IMG/VR virus record: IMGVR_UViG_3300042387_000288 | Coordinates: 1-35,094 of that record | DNA: 35,094 nucleotides | Source: a virus | Strand: one strand, 5' to 3' | Shown: positions 28,601 through 35,094 of the stretch, in pieces | Numbering within the stretch: the first letter of the stretch is position 1 | Layout of the letters: each line of letters starts with the position of its first letter | The notes under the pieces: generated by a model | What the model was told of the DNA's origin: nothing | What the model saw: the letters and a program-made list of their open reading frames with translations, nothing else | Databases searched by the model: none | Made by a program: the position numbers and the translations under genes

Positions 28601-30792
28601 TTCAGGTCGCCTGACGCTACAGTGAAATCTTTTTTCAACTGCTTGCGGGAATACGCGGTTGCGAGCAGTTTGCCACCGTACATGGCCGCTTGGCTACGGT
28701 TGTAAAGAATGTTCCCGATGCCAGGAACGACGTTACGTAGACCAAAGATGGTCTGCTGGTCCATCGATGCGCGAGCCACTGGATCGATGACAGAGTTCTT
28801 AGGGATATACGCAAGGCGCAGAAGGTTCAAGTTGCTGAACACCATGTTCGCAATATCGAAATACGTGTTCAGGCCCATCGTGAAGCGTGCGGCTGCGCCG
28901 CGAGCGGCGGTACCAGCCTCAACGCCAGCGCCCTCAACCTCGCCCTTCTTCGTCTTGCGACGCATCTGGCGGATGACTTCGAGTTCCAGTTTGCGGAAAT
29001 CGAGAAGGGGAATAGTGGTCGGCTCGTTGGCTCGCATCTTCAAGTCGATCATGTTGATGTTGCCATCTTCATCAGGCATCATATCGTGGTTATCGACAAA
29101 GTCGCGTGCTGATTGGCGGCGGCTGCTAATGCTGGCGTGCCACTCGTCAATCTGCTTTACGGCATCCTCAAGATTACCATCGATGCCCCTGAGGTTGCCG
29201 ACGTTGTATTCCTTGGCCATTTGCAGCATGACTCTTTTTTCGAGATCAGCAATGGAGAGAGCCCGACCAGTGTCAGTAATTTCTGCCGAGAAGTTGCGAA
29301 TAATCTCGCGCTTAAACTCTGCGCCCTTCTGGCCCTTAAGGAAGTTAACGCGGTTAAGGTCAGAGAGAATGTCGTACTGAACTTCGTAACGGCGAGGGTT
29401 GGAGACATTCACGTAGCCCTGCGGGCGACCAGTGCCAGCCCAAGTAATCAGGCGAACGCCACGGTCGTAAGCGCTAGACTTGTAGAAACTACTCTTCCAA
29501 GATCCATCTTCGGCCTTGCCGAAAATCTCAGTGTCACCGTACTGCATACGCGCCTTAGCGCGAGCGCGGCTAGTGTTAAGTTTCTCTAGACCAGCGTAGC
29601 GCCCAGGCTGGTAAGAAGAAATCGCAATGCCAGAAGCCTTCTCTGCCGCGAAACTGTCGAGAGCGTTGGCAAGCGCCTCATCACGCTTGCCAATCTCCCC
29701 GACAATCTTAACGAGACGAGACGCCATGTTGCTGTCAGGAATCTCGTGAACCATGGCAAAGTCAGACAACGGAGTCTGCTTAAAGCCGTGGCCAGTCAGC
29801 GCATCAGCGGCTGACGCCTGTGAATTGAACAGCCGCTCCAGGGCGGCGAGATCTCCACGCTCTGCCTTCAAGTAGTCGCCAACATCGTTGGCGTTATCCA
29901 CGTGGGAAAGAATAGTTGCGGCACGCATCGGGTTGTTGCTTGCTGCTACGAGCGAGTTGTTGAGAAGGCTGGTTACGTCTGTTTCTTTGACTGCGTCGTC
30001 GAGCAGTTTAGTCATGGCATCGCCGTAGATACCATTAACGGTATCACCCTTGTTGATTGACTCAACAGCGTTGTCAACACGGTTGCCGAACTGGGCAAGA
30101 TCCCCAGCGTTCTTGATCGTTCGGTTGCCGAGCGCTGCGCCACGCAGTGCAGTTGTAGCGGCACCAGTGCCCTTGCTCGTCGCAGCCATCGCGCCGAAGG
30201 CGAGAGTTCCAGAGATAGCGATGCCAACTGGATCGTTCTTAAAGTAATCTTCGCGTGCTTCGGTATCGGTGAGATCGAAGTCTTCGCGGAGGAAAGGCAG
30301 GTGGTCGGTGACAAACTTGTTGTTTGCAAACGGGCCAAGCATGCCGCCAATGATTGGCTCGGCCAGAGCCTGACCGACGTTAACCTCGTTAGCGTACTCG
30401 CGAGCAAGACGAAGGTTAGCAAAGACAGAGTTGTTGGGGTTCTTCTTCGCAACATCGCGGTACAGTGCGGGCGATAACGCCGCCACTTCTTCCAGAATCG
30501 GCTCGAAGACGTAGTCGTCGATTGCACTGGAGATAGCCAGGGCTGGGTTGATGATCGACCCAAGCACTGGTGTGTTTGAGATGAAGGAAAGAACTCCGCC
30601 GACCTTCTCCTCTACCGCGCCAACGCGAGTAGTTGCAGGCTGAACGCGCTGTTGCGCCTTCTGCTGCAGTTCCTGCTGCGCCTTCTGATTGTTCTGCACC
30701 TTGAAAGAACTAGCGGGAGACGGTGCCTGCGACGGCTTCGTCGGCATAAGATCTTCAATCGAAATTGGGCCCTTAGCCAACGTCACCACCAC
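25669..30792 (-). CDS. Giant internal virion / DNA-ejection-type protein (1707 aa)
   Basis: The N-terminus is a Lys/Gln-rich disordered stretch, followed by hydrophobic segments (SFISNTPVLGSIINPALAIS and GIAISGTLAFGAMAA). Residues about 740-840 form a long coiled coil (for example DLKRLNRRIAANNNKLKAEK). Later regions are alpha-helical with RYLMAFPAAYYNSQVTALRL and an acidic C-terminal third. There is no clear enzyme motif. Size, helicity and place upstream of the capsid genes suit an ejection protein forming a channel in the envelope, or a large polyvalent protein. Three consecutive GTG codons (30792, 30789, 30786) are possible starts. Confidence 0.55.
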   Translation of the reverse strand: MVVTLAKGPISIEDLMPTKPSQAPSPASSFKVQNNQKAQQELQQKAQQRVQPATTRVGAVEEKVGGVLSFISNTPVLGSIINPALAISSAIDDYVFEPILEEVAALSPALYRDVAKKNPNNSVFANLRLAREYANEVNVGQALAEPIIGGMLGPFANNKFVTDHLPFLREDFDLTDTEAREDYFKNDPVGIAISGTLAFGAMAATSKGTGAATTALRGAALGNRTIKNAGDLAQFGNRVDNAVESINKGDTVNGIYGDAMTKLLDDAVKETDVTSLLNNSLVAASNNPMRAATILSHVDNANDVGDYLKAERGDLAALERLFNSQASAADALTGHGFKQTPLSDFAMVHEIPDSNMASRLVKIVGEIGKRDEALANALDSFAAEKASGIAISSYQPGRYAGLEKLNTSRARAKARMQYGDTEIFGKAEDGSWKSSFYKSSAYDRGVRLITWAGTGRPQGYVNVSNPRRYEVQYDILSDLNRVNFLKGQKGAEFKREIIRNFSAEITDTGRALSIADLEKRVMLQMAKEYNVGNLRGIDGNLEDAVKQIDEWHASISSRRQSARDFVDNHDMMPDEDGNINMIDLKMRANEPTTIPLLDFRKLELEVIRQMRRKTKKGEVEGAGVEAGTAARGAAARFTMGLNTYFDIANMVFSNLNLLRLAYIPKNSVIDPVARASMDQQTIFGLRNVVPGIGNILYNRSQAAMYGGKLLATAYSRKQLKKDFTVASGDLKAQMRVSIDGAKEIKQMDLDLKRLNRRIAANNNKLKAEKDPAKKREISNQIATAQARIDDINTRAVGLRASVADAKTKIPALEMHAAEIRKQVTEVETDLAATRSKRKTIGQKEFVLDVDGQKFTLPGLADPNIKGVKSWFRGISAMEDFYAATRRSELSNNISAAQQKWVKIGINNWDAYTNALAHTANRFVRNELEEIGGMVIRGESVDSMMNWLYKTPDGREYLRRMADRIEDKTQAGVRDWLEGTQKDLLAMFPDEQLRRIILEREVSTGEISAFLKDRSGMPQYVKGPDITGALALQEAKNASGKFGGTAAAVSKVGVVTDVGWKILSGVENRLVRNPLFMTYARQNMVEQVRAAKLAGINVDDAVVHNQIRQQAYRAATERIEQTLYSARRLTNAGYVMRYLMAFPAAYYNSQVTALRLMAKNPANAMWYQSVVDSADGFAPYEDEDGNVYKELDDVPKGKSVTLAFPLFDVLGKAPLVGGQLQDAYKQSMGLYAPNDAIGGQTKTNPKQMEFMLGDPSISWMTSIPLSEAIKRGVSVGPWKVYGEDIDAAIRATVGDDVYESSILFQGRPVSGTNIFETTLNAGIPSYVSSLAGGVSSLLGKRESFIPGDDTFGRDLGAMSKYALREYYKNGALGQTPSQETVIQATGVMSFIKAIVQFSNVISTTFDPETRAAQNLYQDLLEENSGDYRAAEDRFVELYGVENLALLGSSTKNNAGLAITRQDLRTYRKHSGLMYNMYEIAGGNPAAASMLSFGYGDEGDEYNEVVSEIFKNSPFPGIDMPLTERKRVDEIMNDSVRRIGWYEYNKLIQFRDSVMEQYNIKSTQDNRYRTSGLKQFVETEEERLGDKYRSWFVEKENARSAFWVETFEPLKAATDDAKWMADAAQAGPLWSEIADWVIQAENFHEAYENERNDPTGGKPRLGPMRESFAAWHFDYINNASPRFQTFAARWLDSLPELRDTEAMEAQPNG

Positions 30793-30925
30793 CCATCATT
30801 TCTTCAAGAACAGCACGACGCTCGTCATCATTGGGGAAAGGGAACTTAGCCAAGTCCCACGCAACAGGCGCAAGATCGAAACCAAGAACCTCAAGGTTCT
30901 CCTCAAATCTGCGCATCACGTTCAC
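30773..30925 (-). CDS. Small acidic protein before the giant gene (50 aa)
   Basis: The frame reads MNVMRRFEENLEVLGFDL, then APVAWDLAKFPFPNDDERR and ends AVLEEMMGGGDVG. The GTG at 30925 overlaps the stop of the upstream gene (GTGA), and its end overlaps the giant gene's start by 20 nt. The helical, acidic product resembles small co-factors in phage structural regions. It may couple translation of the giant gene. Function not known. Confidence 0.55.
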   Translation of the reverse strand: MNVMRRFEENLEVLGFDLAPVAWDLAKFPFPNDDERRAVLEEMMGGGDVG

Positions 30926-31359
30926 TGCGATTGACTCCTCAAGTAACGAACAAACGACTTCAACGTCCCACTAGAAGCGGGACTCGTCGCATACTTCTCC
31001 ATCAACGGGAGGTAACGCGACAACTTATTCATGTCAGCCAACTGCGTGTCAGCCGTAGTCTTCAACCCAAGAACCTCGGGGCCAGGGCCAGGGCCCATTG
31101 CGACACCTGCGGTAACTGGCTCATCGGGCCGCATCGTGGGTGCGCCAATCGGCGTCACCTGCGGCATCGGAGGACGCTCAGCCCGAGCCATCGAAGCCCC
31201 AGCCTGAATCTCCCCGAACGCCTTCTGCTCACCGTATGCTGCGTTAGCGAGACGCTGCTGGGGTTGCCCTGCCCCGCCGCCATCAGTGCGACGAGACAGA
31301 GCCCCAGGACCACTTACGGGTGCAGGATTAGAAGGCTTCTGATATCCACCTCTAGCCAT
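30922..31359 (-). CDS. Pro/Gly/Ala-rich virion-type protein (145 aa)
   Basis: The first 110 residues are low-complexity and rich in Pro, Gly, Ala, Gln and Met (PPMPQVTPIGAPTMRPDEP, GPGPGPEVLGL), hence disordered. Only the C-terminal 45 residues look folded (LADMNKLSRYLPLMEKYATSP). It is read with the basic proteins upstream and the giant protein downstream. Probably an internal or connecting virion part. No family recognised. Confidence 0.5.
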   Translation of the reverse strand: MARGGYQKPSNPAPVSGPGALSRRTDGGGAGQPQQRLANAAYGEQKAFGEIQAGASMARAERPPMPQVTPIGAPTMRPDEPVTAGVAMGPGPGPEVLGLKTTADTQLADMNKLSRYLPLMEKYATSPASSGTLKSFVRYLRSQSQ

Positions 31360-31362
31360 GCG

Positions 31363-34005
31363 TTATCCCTCCAGTGCTTGCTTAAGGCGCTTAGCGCCGT
31401 AGTAGCGACGAATCGCTTCTAGATATTCAGGATCGTTTCGGCGGGACTTGACTGCAGCGAGTGCCTTAGTCATGCCCTGCTTGTTGATCTGATCGATAAC
31501 TGACTGGCGGACAGCCGAACGTCCCTTGAGGAACTTTGACTCTCCAGCCGCACCGAACTTCTTGTTCGGCTTAGCCTTGGCCTTAGCCTTCTCGAACTGT
31601 TCCCGACGTGCGTTCAACCTTCTTGTACGAGCGTCATCCATAGCCGCTTGCCCAGCGGGCTTCGACTTAGCATCGTTAGGCGAAACGTCACTATCGCGAG
31701 TTATCCCGAGCGCTGAACCTGTAGCGACAACTGCACCAGTGGCGGCGACACCCTTCGCGATGGCCTGCGCCTTGTCCTTTTGCTTCGGTGTGACCTTCGG
31801 CTTCATACGCTCGTCGAGAGCCTTCTGCGCCTTAGTGTCAGTAACGTAGCGAGTGCCAGCCTTGTTAGTGAAAACTCCACGCTTACTAGCGGGGGTTTCA
31901 CGCGACTTGAACTTGCTGTCCGCTGGACGCGGTGGCAGAGGATCCTGCTTGGGGGCCTTGGGCCGCTTAGGCGTAGACTTCTTCGGCGCTGCTTCTGGCT
32001 GCTGCTCAGCAGGCTTGGGCTTGCTTGCCCGAGGAGCCTTAGGCGTCGGAGCCTCTGGAGTCTCTGCTTTAGTTGCCTCAACAGGCTTTGCGTCCTCAAC
32101 CTTTTCCTTCTTCGCCGAAGGTCTCTTCGGAGTAGAAGCAGCAGGAGTCGGAGATGCTGACTTAGACGGTGCCTTCATGCCAGGACGGAACTTAGTCTTG
32201 CTAGCGCCAGCCTTAGTCGGAGACTTCATCGCTGCAGGCCGAGTAGTGGCAGACTCGGGAGTTGCCTCTGGGGCTTCTTCCTTCGCCTTAGTTTCTGTCT
32301 TGGCTTTGCCCTTAGACTTTGCAGCAGGAGCCTTCGCCGAGGGAGCCTTTGCCTTGGGGGCTGGCTTCGCGTCAGGAAGGTTATCAATTACGTTGCGGTA
32401 CTCAGGAACTTCCTTGCCAGGACGGATGCCCTGGAACTGCTTCCTTGCCTTAATTGACTCTTCGCCGACATAAGCCTCTTCGGTCAATTTCGGACGCTTA
32501 GTCATCTCAGGCTCGCCAGCCTTGCCAGTCTTGCCCTCAAGCCTAAAGCGAGAACCAGTCTCCTTAAAACCACCCTTACGGGAAGGAGCCTTGGGTGCGA
32601 TGCTCGGTGCGACATTGCTAGGACGATCAGTCGGAGTATCGGTTCCAGGCTTTACACTCTGCTGCTTAACGTCAGCCTTGGCACGAGCATCCGCAATAGC
32701 CTTATCATACTTGTTCTTCGCCGACTTGTACTTAGCATCAGTGGCAAAATTTTCACGCTTTGGTGCTACACGAACCTTTGCTGGTCGAGTAGTAAACTTG
32801 CTCTTTCTTGAGTCATAGGTCTTTCCGCCACGCGTTCCCTCGTTCGGGTAACGCACAGGAGGACGCTCAGGAATAACCCCGCCAGGAGTTTCCTTCAACA
32901 TCTCAGCGTATTGAGCGCCACGCGCACGATCTACGGCGGCTTCTTCCTTCAATGCCGTGCTTTGGATTCTTGCTTCCGTAGATCCTTCTTGCTTCCCAGC
33001 CTTGTAGAAGTCTCCCTTGGCCTCACGGAATCGAGCCCTGGAAACATCCTCACGCATCTTTTCTAGCGGAGTTCCAGTGCGCTGCTCCGCTGGAGCATTA
33101 GCCGCCTTTTTCTCGGCTGCGTTGCTCTTACGCTTCCATTCCTTAACAGCGGCCTTGAACTTTGCCTTCTCCGCTTCGCCATACTTGCCGTCAACCTTAA
33201 ACTGCTGATACTGGGGCCTTGGCGCGTCAAACGGCTTAATCGTTTCGCCAGCAACATCTGTCGGCCTAGTTGCACGGTACTCTTCAGGAATAACGCGAGG
33301 CGACCTAGGGCGCCCACCGATCTTAGGGGTGTCATCAGTCTTGATGGCAACACCCTTAGTGGGCGGAACAGTCGGAGGTGACTTCTTCGGCCCTTGCTTT
33401 GGAGTAACCTTTACTTGATTTGCATTAATCTTGGTGCGCGACTCGCCCGTCTTCTCTGCAATCTTGGCAAGGTCAGCACGACGCTGCTTGTTAACCATTG
33501 CAGGGATCTGCCTTGGCTTGCCCGCCCAAGGATTTTCTGCAGTTGCCTTGGCAACCTTCGGGAGGGTAGCCTTGGTTGCAGCGTACGCAGGCGTAGGATT
33601 AGCAAGAGCCTTAGCACCCTTACCGACGGCCTGAAAGCCCTTAGCGGCTGCCTTAACTCCAGGCACGGGAAGAAGAGAAGCAAGAGCCAAGTAATCCTCA
33701 GCGTCAAGCGCCTGCCGATTTACAATTTTGCCAGCAGTCTTCTGCGGCATTACAAAATCAGCGGCACCTCCGCCGATCTCATCAATACGTTGAAGAACAG
33801 ACTTCGAAGCACCAGGAGCCTGCGGCTTAAACTTCGTGCCATAGCGACTAGTCGCAACGACATCGTTGCTTTCTTTGCGCGTGGTGATAGTAGGCTGCTT
33901 GGGCGGCGTCCAAGTAGACTTCTTGGGCAGACTCCTCTTGATGGAAGCCGAAGCGCGACGTGCGTCGCTTTCGCGCTTAGTCATTCCAAACTTTTTGGGG
34001 GCCAT
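31363..34005 (-). CDS. Very large Lys/Ala/Pro-rich basic protein (880 aa)
   Basis: Most of the length is low-complexity and strongly basic, with histone-H1-like strips (KAKAPSAKAPAAKSKGKAK, EAAPKKSTPKRPKAPKQDP). Some ordered parts occur near the N-terminus (DAEDYLALASLLPVPGVKAAAK) and the C-terminus (EYLEAIRRYYGAKRLKQAL). The gene lies in the virion unit. A DNA-binding virion protein that helps condense or eject DNA is the simplest reading. There is no enzyme motif. Its base composition matches its neighbours, so recent transfer is not suggested. Confidence 0.55.
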   Translation of the reverse strand: MAPKKFGMTKRESDARRASASIKRSLPKKSTWTPPKQPTITTRKESNDVVATSRYGTKFKPQAPGASKSVLQRIDEIGGGAADFVMPQKTAGKIVNRQALDAEDYLALASLLPVPGVKAAAKGFQAVGKGAKALANPTPAYAATKATLPKVAKATAENPWAGKPRQIPAMVNKQRRADLAKIAEKTGESRTKINANQVKVTPKQGPKKSPPTVPPTKGVAIKTDDTPKIGGRPRSPRVIPEEYRATRPTDVAGETIKPFDAPRPQYQQFKVDGKYGEAEKAKFKAAVKEWKRKSNAAEKKAANAPAEQRTGTPLEKMREDVSRARFREAKGDFYKAGKQEGSTEARIQSTALKEEAAVDRARGAQYAEMLKETPGGVIPERPPVRYPNEGTRGGKTYDSRKSKFTTRPAKVRVAPKRENFATDAKYKSAKNKYDKAIADARAKADVKQQSVKPGTDTPTDRPSNVAPSIAPKAPSRKGGFKETGSRFRLEGKTGKAGEPEMTKRPKLTEEAYVGEESIKARKQFQGIRPGKEVPEYRNVIDNLPDAKPAPKAKAPSAKAPAAKSKGKAKTETKAKEEAPEATPESATTRPAAMKSPTKAGASKTKFRPGMKAPSKSASPTPAASTPKRPSAKKEKVEDAKPVEATKAETPEAPTPKAPRASKPKPAEQQPEAAPKKSTPKRPKAPKQDPLPPRPADSKFKSRETPASKRGVFTNKAGTRYVTDTKAQKALDERMKPKVTPKQKDKAQAIAKGVAATGAVVATGSALGITRDSDVSPNDAKSKPAGQAAMDDARTRRLNARREQFEKAKAKAKPNKKFGAAGESKFLKGRSAVRQSVIDQINKQGMTKALAAVKSRRNDPEYLEAIRRYYGAKRLKQALEG

Positions 34006-34014
34006 TAAGATTCC

Positions 34015-34578
34015 TTATCGAAACTTCTTCACGGGAGGCTTAGCGGGAAGCATGCGAACCGCGTCCCTACGCTGTGTGTATGTCTTGTTCTTATTCATAA
34101 CGGCCAACTTGCGAGCAGTCTCGGGAGAGACACGTCCAGGCTGAGCCTTCTTTACAGGAATTGCTCCCCTGGGAGGAACTGGCGCCTTCTCTGCCTTAAG
34201 TTTCTGCATGCGTGCAGCCTTGGCAGCCCCTGCTGCTTTGCCCATTTGCGCTAACTCTGCTGGTGTCCGCTTTGCGGGGGCCATCTTCTTGGCAGGAACA
34301 GCCTTCTTTGCAAGCGGAGTAGCGTTGATCATCGCTGGACGACCAGTCTCATCCATGTACTTATCCATGCGGCCCATCGGGCCACGCTTTGGTCCATTAC
34401 CTGGAAGAACCTTCACGTTCGGGCCGAAACGCCCAGGAGGAGTCGGCTTAGCGGGAGTAGCCTTCTTCGGCATTGCCCCTACACCGCGCTGAGCGGGCTT
34501 AGTACCTTTGGTCATTTCCTTAGCGGCCTTAGCGCCACTCTTAAAAACAAAATCAAAAATTCCCGACTTAGCAGCCAT
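34015..34578 (-). CDS. Basic Lys/Pro/Ala-rich protein (187 aa)
   Basis: The protein opens MAAKSGIFDFVFKSGAKAAK and then becomes a chain of KKA/PAK-like strips (AKKAVPAKKMAPAKRTPAE, AKRTPAELAQMGKAAGAAKA) with a basic end PPVKKFR. It is similar in composition to the 880-aa neighbour. It is probably disordered until bound to DNA or to virion partners. No family recognised. Confidence 0.5.
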   Translation of the reverse strand: MAAKSGIFDFVFKSGAKAAKEMTKGTKPAQRGVGAMPKKATPAKPTPPGRFGPNVKVLPGNGPKRGPMGRMDKYMDETGRPAMINATPLAKKAVPAKKMAPAKRTPAELAQMGKAAGAAKAARMQKLKAEKAPVPPRGAIPVKKAQPGRVSPETARKLAVMNKNKTYTQRRDAVRMLPAKPPVKKFR

Positions 34579-34580
34579 GA

Positions 34581-34733
34581 CTACTTAGCCTTGTTGCTGT
34601 TGCCCTTGATGCCCTTAGGAGTGACGCCCTTCATGACGTTGCCGCCACCGACGACCTTGCCACCAGGCTTGCCACCCATAATCGGCTTTCCCACTGGGGC
34701 GGTACCCTTCCCACCCTGCTTACCCATACCCAT
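34581..34733 (-). CDS. Small Gly/Lys-rich basic protein (50 aa)
   Basis: The product MGMGKQGGKGTAPVGKPIMG continues with GGKPGGKVVGGGNVMKGV and ends in KGNSNKAK. It is nearly all Gly, Lys, Pro and Val. It is 2 nt from both neighbouring genes, so it belongs to the same transcript. It resembles short basic virion peptides that bind DNA; this is inference. Confidence 0.5.
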   Translation of the reverse strand: MGMGKQGGKGTAPVGKPIMGGKPGGKVVGGGNVMKGVTPKGIKGNSNKAK

Positions 34734-34735
34734 AA

Positions 34736-34879
34736 TTACTTACCCTTCTTGAACGGAACGAACTTCTTCTTGGACTTGGACTTGTCTGCCGCACCCGTAA
34801 GGAAAGCGGGAAGCGGCTTCTTACCCTTAACTGCGGGGCCCTTCTTGCCACCCTTTGCTGCAGGCTTTGCGTAATTCAT
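34736..34879 (-). CDS. Small Lys-rich basic protein (47 aa)
   Basis: The product begins MNYAKPAAKGGKKGPAVKG, has a short hydrophobic centre (PLPAFLTGAAD), and ends KSKSKKKFVPFKKGK. About a third of residues are Lys. AGGAGAA precedes the ATG. It lies just after the truncated gene at the window end and is followed by three further basic proteins. Probably a virion DNA-binding peptide. Confidence 0.5.
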   Translation of the reverse strand: MNYAKPAAKGGKKGPAVKGKKPLPAFLTGAADKSKSKKKFVPFKKGK

Positions 34880-34887
34880 TGATTCTC

Positions 34888-35094
34888 CTAAGCGGGAACC
34901 TGGCGAGACACCTTGCTCGACAGGGTTGGATTACCAGAACCAGTCAACCCAGCAAGCAACTGCTGCATCGGCGGACGACCCTGCGGCATAACATCTTCAG
35001 GTGCGGGACCAGCAGGCATCTGCTCAGGAGGCGCACCAGCGCCACCCATCATCGCCTCAAGCCCAGACGGAGCAGCAGGAGCAGGCTCAGGCTT
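34888..35094 (-). CDS. C-terminal end of a late gene, truncated by the window
   Basis: Only the last 68 codons are in the window. They encode a Pro/Ala/Gly/Met-rich tail (for example GLEAMMGGAGAPPEQMPAG) ending LSSKVSRQVPA and a TAG stop at 34888-34890. A tail of this kind is frequent at the end of phage portal proteins, and portal would fit the position upstream of the virion genes. The visible part does not prove that. Confidence 0.45.
   Translation of the reverse strand, partial: KPEPAPAAPSGLEAMMGGAGAPPEQMPAGPAPEDVMPQGRPPMQQLLAGLTGSGNPTLSSKVSRQVPA

Noticed and set aside
1-35094. CRISPR arrays, insertion sequences, integrase or rRNA genes
   Set aside because: No regularly spaced repeats, transposase or recombinase motifs, or rRNA-like sequence were seen.

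Overview
The window looks like a piece of a tailed bacteriophage genome, most likely a short-tailed (podovirus-like) phage of an actinobacterium. The host inference rests on a phage WhiB protein (C-terminal GMWGGLTP signature), a resuscitation-promoting-factor-like transglycosylase, a split primase and helicase set of the kind seen in actinophages, and a probable leaderless promoter. The virion inference rests on an N4-gp56-type major capsid protein, very large internal virion-type proteins, a propeller-like tail protein and a stalk-type tail fibre. No tape-measure, tail-tube or tail-assembly frameshift gene was found. Terminase, DNA polymerase and most or all of the portal are not in the window, so the genome continues beyond it.

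Layout. (1) 1-3076, plus strand: nine small genes in close order, including two cysteine-rich proteins, a 48-residue membrane protein and a DUF932 protein. A strong stem-loop lies after DUF932, and a strong intrinsic terminator (3082-3115) ends the unit. (2) 10722 down to 3122, minus strand: an almost gapless chain of 18 genes, most overlapping by 4 nt (ATGA or GTGA). It starts at a consensus-like promoter whose predicted transcript begins at the start codon. It encodes a RecB/Cas4-like nuclease split into two ORFs around a zinc-ribbon gene, a zinc-motif protein, a RecA/DnaB-type ATPase, WhiB, a Holliday-junction-resolvase-like nuclease, a CHC2 primase zinc finger, an HslV/proteasome-like peptidase, a transglycosylase, another PD-(D/E)XK-like protein, a TOPRIM primase, a DUF6378 protein, a metallophosphoesterase and a sigma-like factor. 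(3) 10723-11000: a non-coding control region with the promoter, several dyads and the terminator of the late unit. (4) 35094 down to 11001, minus strand: the virion and lysis unit. In transcription order it holds a truncated gene, a run of very basic proteins (47, 50, 187 and 880 aa), small proteins, a 1707-aa giant protein, three internal-virion-type proteins (two with N-terminal calcium-binding-like loops), scaffold, capsid, five small conserved proteins, a head-tail adaptor, a tail fibre, a set of adhesin-like proteins with three paralogs sharing a C-terminal signature, two small membrane proteins, an M15 peptidase, a propeller-like tail protein and a stand-alone peptidoglycan-binding domain.

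How it works together. The minus-strand early/middle unit supplies replication (helicase ATPase, two-part primase), nucleases for DNA processing, and regulators (WhiB, sigma-like factor) that could redirect host transcription to the late unit. The late unit builds the capsid and tail and carries the lysis cassette near its 3' end. All functional names come from reading motifs by eye; no database search was run.
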